This document shows positions 30,920-36,771 of a stretch of DNA of 36,771 bases, piece after piece; within the stretch, counting starts at the first letter, position 1; each line of letters opens with the position of its first letter. The notes below the pieces were generated by a model. That model did no database searches. It worked only from the letters and a program-made list of their open reading frames with translations, and was not told the origin of the DNA. The DNA lies in assembly GCA_027046265.1 (NCBI GenBank), contig JALTZF010000116.1:1-36771 (forward strand), in the 5' to 3' direction. This DNA comes from Pyrodictiaceae archaeon (GTDB taxonomy: Archaea; Thermoproteota; Thermoprotei_A; Sulfolobales; Pyrodictiaceae). The position numbers were made by a program, and so were the translations under genes.

Positions 30920-31818
30920 CCTTTAGAGAGCATCTCCCATGCTCTGGCGAGATCGTCTTCTTTGCCTTTTGCTGGGTAGAAGAGGGGCTGACCATACTTG
31001 TCTACACTATACCTAGCTATGAGGTCTTGGTGTGTGTAGACGAACTCGGCAAACTCCTCAGCGGCCCTTCTTTCTTTGCCACTACACGACTTTACAAGGT
31101 ATACACTGTATACGTTTATGAGTTCTGTCTGGTTAGTATACAGCATAACTATGCTGCGTAGCCGCCCATCCTTCTTCAATTTAAGATATGTTCCTATGTC
31201 GCTTAGCGTATAGGCATCCTTCTCGTCGGCCACAATGAGGGTTTCCGTCATGCCTTGCCCTGTCTCAAGATACCAGCTCTTGCCTCGCGGATCAAGGTCA
31301 GCTAAACTCCAGAGCATAAGCTCTCTAACATGTGTGCCTGAGTTGTCTCCTCGACTAACAAAGAGTGCTGAGCCCTCTTCTCCCGCCTCGTAGATCCTCT
31401 TAAACGCGTCTACAGCTGTGGGTGCAGACTTGACATTTGCTGGGTCGTCCTTTGGACCAACAATGACAAAGAAGTTGTATGCAAATATTCTACCATTCTC
31501 TATGACTCCCTTCTCTATGTACTTCTTCTCGAGGCTTGGAGCATGCACAAACACTACACAAGCATCGCCCATTTCTGCACGGCGCAGAGCCTCACCGCTT
31601 CCAAGCGGTAAGAATTCTATGCGTACATTAGGGTGGTCTTTTGTGAACTCGTCAGCCAGGTAGTCGAGAAGTCCTGTCGCATACAAGCTCGTGGTTGTTG
31701 TGACGCGTACTCTCACTACTCCATGGGAGTAGTGTAGGTATGCTAGAACGGAAGCTATTACTATCACAACCGCAAATACTACTATGATGGTACGAGGTTG
31801 GTGGTCCACAGTTTTCAC
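30916..31818 (-). CDS. Tungstate-binding lipoprotein-like substrate-binding protein (TupA-like)
   Basis: This 300-residue extracytoplasmic binding protein is anchored by a single N-terminal membrane segment (about residues 10-28, IIVVFAVVIVIASVLAYL). The mature part begins with VRVTTTTSLYATGLLDYLADEF, the TTTS motif typical of TupA tungstate binders, and has SRGDNSGTHVRE and LSDIGTYLKLK, also seen in that family. Tungstate is a cofactor metal for aldehyde oxidoreductases in hyperthermophiles, so tungstate rather than molybdate is likely. The GTG start at 31818 lies about 29 bases after a TATA box (TAAAAACAT on the minus strand), so the mRNA is close to leaderless. The promoter sits beside a perfect palindrome. 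Confidence 0.9.
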   Translation of the reverse strand: MKTVDHQPRTIIVVFAVVIVIASVLAYLHYSHGVVRVRVTTTTSLYATGLLDYLADEFTKDHPNVRIEFLPLGSGEALRRAEMGDACVVFVHAPSLEKKYIEKGVIENGRIFAYNFFVIVGPKDDPANVKSAPTAVDAFKRIYEAGEEGSALFVSRGDNSGTHVRELMLWSLADLDPRGKSWYLETGQGMTETLIVADEKDAYTLSDIGTYLKLKKDGRLRSIVMLYTNQTELINVYSVYLVKSCSGKERRAAEEFAEFVYTHQDLIARYSVDKYGQPLFYPAKGKEDDLARAWEMLSKG

Positions 31819-31858
31819 CGTGAACCCGTACCCTTAAGGCTATGTTTTTATCTGTTAC

Positions 31859-31875
31859 CCGTTATCGGATAACGG
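31859..31875. promoter_or_regulatory. Perfect 17-bp palindrome (8+1+8), likely operator of the tup operon and its regulator
   Basis: CCGTTATC-G-GATAACGG is a perfect inverted repeat in the short gap between tupA and the divergent ModE-like regulator. It lies about ten bases upstream of the tupA TATA box (about 31843-31850, minus strand). On the other strand it lies between the same A/T box and the regulator's start. A dimeric winged-helix regulator bound here could control both directions. The palindrome is seen directly; the binding partner is inferred from position. Confidence 0.7.
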
Positions 31876-31901
31876 ATAGTGCTAAAGTGGTGTATAAAAG
31901 T

Positions 31902-32957
31902 ATGAGTGAGCGGGCGGAGAGCCCTAAGCTAAGTGTTAGATATACAGTTGTATTGGAAATGGATGGTGAAAGCGTTGTAGATCACGTGCTTGTAAGTATA
32001 CTTGAAGGAGTGCAAAGGCATGGCTCATTACTTGCTGCATCAAAGAGTCTTGGTATACCATACTCGCGTGCTTGGGAAACTATTAGTCGTGCAGAGAGAA
32101 TCCTTGGCGTAAAGCTTGTGGAGACACGTAGGGGTGGTGTGCGGAGAGGAGGCACCAAGCTGACAAGGCATGCTGAGGAGATACTGAGACTCTATCGTGA
32201 GGCTATGTCTAGGCTAGAAAAGTGCGTTGGGCCACAAGCACCCCTAGTTCTTGCGCGTGGTGAGCCTGACTTAGTAGTAGCACACAGTCATGACCCATTA
32301 CTTAATCTTGCCTTGGAGAAACTTAGAAGCTACGGGTATAGTATTGAGTCTGTATGCATAGGCTCTGGCCTATCTTTTGCAATGCTTTCCCTTGGTGAAG
32401 CACAAGTAGCATGTGCACACCTATTTGACCCAGATAGTGGCGAATACAATAAACCTTACCTTCAAAGGTACTGGGTTGAAGATGTAGTCAAGATTGGGGG
32501 GTATAAGAGACAGATTGTCTTAGCTTATAGGAGAGAACTAGAGTATAATAGCTTGGACGCAATCCTTGAAGACATTATCCTGGGAAAGCTCAGGATAGTA
32601 AACCGGAATAGGGGCTCTGGCACACGTATACTCTTCGACTACTTGATTAACAAGAAATCACGTGAGCTTGGAGTAGAGAAGCCAGCAGTACATGGCTATG
32701 AACATGAAGTATACACGCATAGCGAGGCAGCACGCATAGTAGCTGTAGGCAAGGCTGATGCAGCTCTCATGCTTAGGAGTGTTGCCGAAGAGTATGGCCT
32801 CAAATGGGTCCATGTTGTATGGGAAGACTACGAGTGCTACACTAGGCTAATCTATGCAAACCAGGAGCCCGTAACTAAGCTGAGGGAGCTATTGTCCTCA
32901 GACTGGTTTAGTGAGCTATTAACGCTTAAGCCTGGCTACAAGGCTGCCACTAGATAA
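31902..32957 (+). CDS. ModE-like winged-helix regulator fused to an oxyanion-binding-protein-like domain
   Basis: This 351-residue regulator has two parts. Residues ~10-100 match the ModE N-terminal winged helix (LVSILEGVQRHGSLLAASKSLGIPYSRAWETI, then VETRRGGVRRGGTKLT as the wing). Residues ~120-345 form a periplasmic-binding-protein-like domain of the COG1910 type (LVLARGEPDLVVAHSHDPLL, RNRGSGTRILFDYLI, HSEAARIVAVGKADAALML) but without signal peptide, so it senses a ligand inside the cell. Divergent from the tup operon, it most likely senses tungstate or molybdate and binds the palindrome between them (inference). ATG 31902 has GGTG ten bases upstream; an earlier ATG at 31842 would put the palindrome inside the gene and is rejected. 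Confidence 0.88.
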   Translation: MSERAESPKLSVRYTVVLEMDGESVVDHVLVSILEGVQRHGSLLAASKSLGIPYSRAWETISRAERILGVKLVETRRGGVRRGGTKLTRHAEEILRLYREAMSRLEKCVGPQAPLVLARGEPDLVVAHSHDPLLNLALEKLRSYGYSIESVCIGSGLSFAMLSLGEAQVACAHLFDPDSGEYNKPYLQRYWVEDVVKIGGYKRQIVLAYRRELEYNSLDAILEDIILGKLRIVNRNRGSGTRILFDYLINKKSRELGVEKPAVHGYEHEVYTHSEAARIVAVGKADAALMLRSVAEEYGLKWVHVVWEDYECYTRLIYANQEPVTKLRELLSSDWFSELLTLKPGYKAATR

Positions 32958-32999
32958 GAGGGGATCGGCAAGGAGAATACTCTTCACAGACCCCTAAGC

Positions 33000-33066
33000 C
33001 TTAGAGAGGCTCTGGAGACCGTCGTTTCCTCATCTCCAGACCTAAGTGGCTACTAGCTCTCTATTT
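33000..33066 (+). terminator. Hairpin followed by T-run after the regulator gene
   Basis: TCTGGAGA (33011-33018) and TCTCCAGA (33033-33040) form a perfect 8-bp stem with a 14-base loop. CTTAG (33000-33004) and CTAAG (33042-33046) can extend it. TTTTT follows at about 33062. It lies in the convergent gap between the regulator and deoC. Archaeal termination relies mainly on T-runs, so the hairpin may instead protect the 3' end. Confidence 0.35.
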
Positions 33067-33094
33067 TTAGCTTCTACCATGCCTAATGTTTTTG

Positions 33095-33829
33095 TTAGAC
33101 CCTAAGCGCGTCTTTGAGCTTCTTGTATCCCTCTAGGATGTTTACTGGTCTACTAGCCCCCAGGATGTCGGCTCCAGAAGCGAGCATTGTGAGGGCTTGT
33201 ACTGCTGTGCGTATGCCTCCAGAAGCTTTTATGCCTATCTTATCTCTTAAGCCTAGTTTTCGTAGTGTCGTATCGATAATTACTACGTCCTCAGGATATG
33301 TTGGTCTATCAGCGAATCCAGTACTAGTCTTTATGTAGTCTGGCTCAACATTCTTTGCTATGAGTTCTACTGCTTTGGCAATGAGGTCTACAGTGTTAAG
33401 TATTGGTGTCTCAATTATTATCTTGCATTTTATTTTTGCAGACTTGCAAATTTCAATGAGTGCCTTTAGCTCATTAATATAGTACTCCTCTTTGCCGAGC
33501 AGTAGTGCTTGCGTGTTAGCCACTATATCTGCCTCGTCTGCTCCATAGCCTATAACGTCTTCTAGCTCTTTGACTTTAGACTCTATTGTCGTGTAGCCGA
33601 AGGGGAATCCGACAACTGCTCCTAGACACCTTCTTGTGTGATTGCGTGCTTCTCGTAGGAGTGTAGGTGTTAATATGAGGCATCTAAGATCATAGTTTTC
33701 AAGTTCTTTTATGGCCTTTTCAAGCTCTGACATTGATGCTGAAGGCTTCAATACTGCATGGTCTATCCGTTTAGCTAGTTCCTCTACTGTAAAGGCTTTG
33801 ATGAGGTCTTCAACACTTACACTGGGCAA
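33095..33829 (-). CDS. deoC: Deoxyribose-phosphate aldolase
   Basis: This 244-residue class I aldolase cleaves 2-deoxyribose-5-phosphate to glyceraldehyde-3-phosphate and acetaldehyde in nucleoside breakdown. The Schiff-base lysine is K167 in YIKTSTGF. The second catalytic lysine is K201 in GIKASGGIR, and the proton-relay aspartate is in GADEADIV (about D101). The phosphate loop is near SGADILGASR. It is a TIM barrel of normal length. The TTG start at 33829 has GGTG seven bases upstream, which lies within the end of top6A; the two genes are only 14 bases apart and probably co-transcribed. Functionally it pairs better with the nucleoside phosphorylase at 3 kb than with the topoisomerase. Confidence 0.96.
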   Translation of the reverse strand: MPSVSVEDLIKAFTVEELAKRIDHAVLKPSASMSELEKAIKELENYDLRCLILTPTLLREARNHTRRCLGAVVGFPFGYTTIESKVKELEDVIGYGADEADIVANTQALLLGKEEYYINELKALIEICKSAKIKCKIIIETPILNTVDLIAKAVELIAKNVEPDYIKTSTGFADRPTYPEDVVIIDTTLRKLGLRDKIGIKASGGIRTAVQALTMLASGADILGASRPVNILEGYKKLKDALRV

Positions 33830-33843
33830 CGCTACACACCATG

Positions 33844-35016
33844 CTAGCTTATCCAGTCACCTGTCTCTATTTTTTCGGGTAGGTACTTGTCTGCAAGGAA
33901 GCGTAAGCCTTTACTTGTCAAGGCTTCTATCTCAAGCTTAGATCTCTTTTCTAGGAATATCTCTATCTCGCGTTTCCACTTCTTTGTCTGGAACCACCGG
34001 TAGTTCATGAGTTCATATGCTCTCTTGATGTCAGCATCCTTGGCCTTTATAATGTAGTTCCTCCTCTCTTGCTCTGTAAGGTATGGCTTCTTTCCTGTCT
34101 TCTTATCACCAAATATGTCTGTCATGCTTACACCTATGAATCGTGCTTCAGGAGTTGCGAGGCGCTCACTCTCATAGCTAAGTGTGATTGAGCCTATGCG
34201 GAACACACTGTAGATATACCATCCATAGGGGTCTGCGTCTGTCAGAATATAGACTGGTAGCTTTAGCTCCTCATTGAGTCTTCTAAGAAACCTCCTTGTC
34301 GCCCTATCTGGCTGGCCTGCGCTCGTTATGAGTATTGCTTTGTGTTTTCTCCAGAACCCTATACGATGGAGTTGCTGGAATACTGCGTCCTTCTCCACTA
34401 CGAGGACAAACTCGGCGTCAACATCTATAAACTCTATGAGGTCAGGAGTCGGCTCAATGGCATATGCTCCGTGCCCCATCCTACTGAGGTCTATTATGTC
34501 GTTGCCACTCCTTATCCTCATATTACCTACTACTTTGCCCTTCTCCTTGCTCAGTATGAGCATCTCCTCTCTAAGAAGCCCTGTGAAGACCTCAATGTCC
34601 CTTATAACAGCATCTGACTCCCTCTGCTCATCCCAAGTGTTCTCCTCGTATCTTCTCCCAGTAGACGGGTCACGATATAGTATTGTGTGCTTGCCTCTAT
34701 AATAGAGGTCACGGATTGTTGGGTACTCGTCTCTCTCGAGAGCCTCGTATATTATGCGTGCCATAAGTAGTGTCTGCATAAACTTCTTTGATTCATGTAA
34801 GTCAAAGAAGCTTCTCTTGAGTTTTTCAGGGCCTAAAAGTAGTAGCTTTCTCCTCTCATCATATATCGTATTGGAAAGTGTTCTTTTTGGTAGCATCAGG
34901 AACGGGTTCTCTCCTATTTTTATCTGCCTATATATCTCCTTGAATCTCTCGCGGAAAACGCTTAGTGCTCTCCTCCTAGCTTCTCTATCCGCTGCATCAA
35001 TATACTCAGCAGTCAT
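33844..35016 (-). CDS. top6A: DNA topoisomerase VI subunit A
   Basis: This is the DNA-cleaving subunit of the type IIB topoisomerase, homologous to Spo11. The 390-residue protein has the catalytic tyrosine in IRDLYYRGKH (second Y, residue 106 from the chosen start) within the 5Y-CAP/winged-helix domain. The Toprim domain has the acidic residues EKDAVFQQL and LTDADPYGWYIY (DxD pair for magnesium). The ATG at 35016 has AGGTGG five bases upstream; an in-frame GTG three codons earlier overlaps that site and is not used. top6B lies upstream on the same strand, separated by about 100 bases, and deoC follows directly. Confidence 0.97.
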   Translation of the reverse strand: MTAEYIDAADREARRRALSVFRERFKEIYRQIKIGENPFLMLPKRTLSNTIYDERRKLLLLGPEKLKRSFFDLHESKKFMQTLLMARIIYEALERDEYPTIRDLYYRGKHTILYRDPSTGRRYEENTWDEQRESDAVIRDIEVFTGLLREEMLILSKEKGKVVGNMRIRSGNDIIDLSRMGHGAYAIEPTPDLIEFIDVDAEFVLVVEKDAVFQQLHRIGFWRKHKAILITSAGQPDRATRRFLRRLNEELKLPVYILTDADPYGWYIYSVFRIGSITLSYESERLATPEARFIGVSMTDIFGDKKTGKKPYLTEQERRNYIIKAKDADIKRAYELMNYRWFQTKKWKREIEIFLEKRSKLEIEALTSKGLRFLADKYLPEKIETGDWIS

Positions 35017-35119
35017 CCGGGCCACCTTTTACGCTATCGTGATGTGGGTGTGGAGAGGGGCCTTTCCTGTCAACATAGTTTAGGGGTTCCCAAAACCAAG
35101 GTATTAGTTTTGCGTAGCG

Positions 35120-36679
35120 TTACTCCTCAATGCTTACCTCTAGGCCCTCTACGAGCTTAGAGAACTCATCCTCGGAGAGCCCTAGCCTCCTCTTCATAGC
35201 TACAAGTAGCATCTCTCTTACCTCTTCTTCTCTGACACCCATTGGGCTTAGTATTGTTGCAAGACTCTTGGCTACTTCAGGCGCATATTTCATAAAGGTC
35301 GCCACCCTCTTTCTGGCCTCTTCTTCTCTTAGCTTCTTTAGAAGGTAGTCTCTTAACTTTCTTGCTGCTTCACGTAGTGCATTACGCAGCTCTTGCTCTA
35401 TCTCTGGTACATCGGCAACACTCTCTTTTCCAACACCCTTATATGGGACCTTTGTACTAGCAATATGTGTCAGTACAGCAATTGGCGCAGGAAAGTTGAC
35501 TAAGTATGATTTCCAATCAAAGTTACTTGGATCAACAACTTTCCAAGCAACATCAGCCTTCTCGTCGTAAAGCAGTGGTATCTTATTGGCATACCTTAGC
35601 AGCATGGGCTCATTAGATACGGGAATTTCTCCACCATAAGCTATGCCCACCTCCACAATGAAGGGATGCCCTTCATAGGCACGTGGCCTTCGTGTGATGG
35701 CCACAACAAACTCGGGCTTTAGAATAGCCCTTAAACCAGCCTCTATTATGTCTGGCCCAAAAGGCGATAATGCGTCAGCGCTTGGTGAGCGGAACTTAGG
35801 GAATTCACGTAGCTTTCTTGCTAAGTGTTCGAGCTGCCTATTACTAAGCTTATGAGGATCTAGATCCTCTTTTAGCCCTGCAAACTCTAGGAAGCTCTTA
35901 GCAGTCTTCTTCCCAACACCCTGGAAAGCCTCTACGAGGAACTCGAATAACGTATTAGCGTTACTCTTCTTTATGAGCTGCTTCAATAGCTCTATATCAA
36001 CTCCGTGTGGATGTGGTTTTACCTCCTTAGGTTTTGGCGGTAGCTTCCTTATTTTTCTACTGTAGATAGTTATATTTCCATCTGGGTCAACAAATGTTAT
36101 GTTAGCGTAAGGCGCGGCAATAGCAGTTCTCTGCATGTACATGTATACTCTGTGTCTTGCACGCGACCAGTCACCCTCTATTACAACACTAACCCGTGTA
36201 CCATGCCATCTTGAAGGATTCGGGAATTCACCTCGTGTTAAGACTATGGGCTGATTCTTCTCTATGTCAATCATTATTCGAAAGAAGTAGACTTTGCGTG
36301 ACCTAAGAGGCGAAGTGTATACCTCGACTGGCCTCCCAGTCTTTATCTGGCCATAGAGTATAGCCATTTTTGCGCCTAGACCAAAGCGTCCACGTGCCTG
36401 GCGTAGCCTATACTTTGAGCTATATAGTACTTGCCCAAAAGCGTAAGGCACGTGCTTAGGATCTATGCCTATACCGTTATCCTCTACAGTTACACGGTAG
36501 TAGTTGGAGTTCTCGGGGAGCCTTTCTACGGCTACATATACATCTGGAAGTATTCCATGCACATCTGTTGCGTCAAGAGCGTTCTCTACAAGCTCACGTA
36601 CAGTCTGGTAAAGAGCACGTGAGGGACTACCAAATCCTGCGACCTCACGGTACTCGTAGAAGAACTGTGAAGGTGTCAT
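35120..36679 (-). CDS. top6B: DNA topoisomerase VI subunit B (N-terminus possibly extends past the window)
   Basis: This is the ATPase subunit of topoisomerase VI, which captures and moves a second DNA duplex in ATP-dependent strand passage. It has a GHKL ATPase fold with the N-box RELVENALDATD, DNGIGIDPKHVPYAFG and the glycine-rich RGRFGLGAKMAILYGQ. These are followed by the helix-two-turn-helix and transducer domains (SPSADALSPFGPDIIEAGL; ITRRPRAYEGHPFIVEVG; PLLYDEKADVAWKVV). From ATG 36679 it has 519 residues, but relatives have about ten more before SPAEFF (here TPSQFF). The frame stays open without stop or start codon to the window edge, so the true start may be beyond 36771. No ribosome binding site precedes ATG 36679. 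Confidence 0.95.
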   Translation of the reverse strand: MTPSQFFYEYREVAGFGSPSRALYQTVRELVENALDATDVHGILPDVYVAVERLPENSNYYRVTVEDNGIGIDPKHVPYAFGQVLYSSKYRLRQARGRFGLGAKMAILYGQIKTGRPVEVYTSPLRSRKVYFFRIMIDIEKNQPIVLTRGEFPNPSRWHGTRVSVVIEGDWSRARHRVYMYMQRTAIAAPYANITFVDPDGNITIYSRKIRKLPPKPKEVKPHPHGVDIELLKQLIKKSNANTLFEFLVEAFQGVGKKTAKSFLEFAGLKEDLDPHKLSNRQLEHLARKLREFPKFRSPSADALSPFGPDIIEAGLRAILKPEFVVAITRRPRAYEGHPFIVEVGIAYGGEIPVSNEPMLLRYANKIPLLYDEKADVAWKVVDPSNFDWKSYLVNFPAPIAVLTHIASTKVPYKGVGKESVADVPEIEQELRNALREAARKLRDYLLKKLREEEARKRVATFMKYAPEVAKSLATILSPMGVREEEVREMLLVAMKRRLGLSEDEFSKLVEGLEVSIEE

Positions 36680-36771
36680 ACTACGGAAGCTTACATCAGC
36701 CTCGCTAACTTCTACAAGACTTCGGCTGGCAGTAGTTGCTGTTAAACTAGTTCTCGATGTTCTGCGTCTCC

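Noticed and set aside
31842-31901. Earlier in-frame ATG for the ModE-like regulator
   Set aside because: It would place the TATA box and palindrome inside the gene and adds 20 residues without family support; ATG 31902 has a GGTG site.
1-36771. CRISPR arrays, IS elements, integrases, toxin-antitoxin pairs, tRNA genes
   Set aside because: I looked for regular direct repeats, transposase motifs, tRNA T-loop sequences and small paired toxin/antitoxin genes; none was convincing.

Overview
The window is chromosomal DNA from a hyperthermophilic crenarchaeon (Thermoproteota). Reverse gyrase marks it as a hyperthermophile. Two Alba paralogs, an eS30 gene, archaeal RadA, the GatDE amidotransferase, topoisomerase VI and a thermosome subunit mark it as archaeal. 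Gene families without euryarchaeal flavour and tight gene packing suggest Desulfurococcales or a relative such as the Pyrodictiaceae; that placement is inference. Many genes start with GTG or TTG, and archaeal TATA boxes about 25-30 bases upstream of starts are visible at several genes. No tRNA, rRNA, CRISPR, IS element, integrase or other sign of recent transfer was seen.

Layout. 1-2.6 kb: N-terminal part of a thermosome gene, then a zinc-ribbon protein coupled to a cysteine-less thioredoxin-fold protein, and a small orphan. 2.9-6.6 kb: an MTAP-like nucleoside phosphorylase, a coupled pair of unrecognised genes (the second with four cysteine pairs), a COG2522-type regulator and a protein disulfide oxidoreductase. 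6.7-10.3 kb: gatD-gatE, divergent from eS30. 10.5-15.1 kb: reverse gyrase flanked by two Alba genes. 15.1-18.8 kb: an orphan gene, a C/D guide RNA in its leader, and an Lhr-type helicase. 19-22 kb: small zinc, winged-helix and orphan proteins, a HIT hydrolase, a prepilin peptidase and a cysteine-rich orphan. 22-28.4 kb: radA, thrS, and glmS with a GlmU-like protein. 28.6-33 kb: an ASCH-domain protein with a zinc ribbon, a second C/D guide RNA, and a TupABC-type tungstate transporter with its divergent ModE-like regulator and a 17-bp perfect palindrome. 33-36.8 kb: deoC, top6A and top6B.

The genes serve mainly information processing (DNA topology and repair, tRNA charging, protein folding), amino-sugar synthesis and oxyanion uptake. 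The strongest unlisted signals are two intergenic C/D box sRNAs. The D guides of both match the peptidyl-transferase centre of 23S rRNA: one matches the stretch around A2451 and the other the stretch around A2602 (E. coli numbering, from memory). Other notable items are the tup palindrome, a GlmU-like protein that has lost its nucleotidyltransferase signature, and several cysteine-rich orphans in a genome that encodes a disulfide oxidoreductase.
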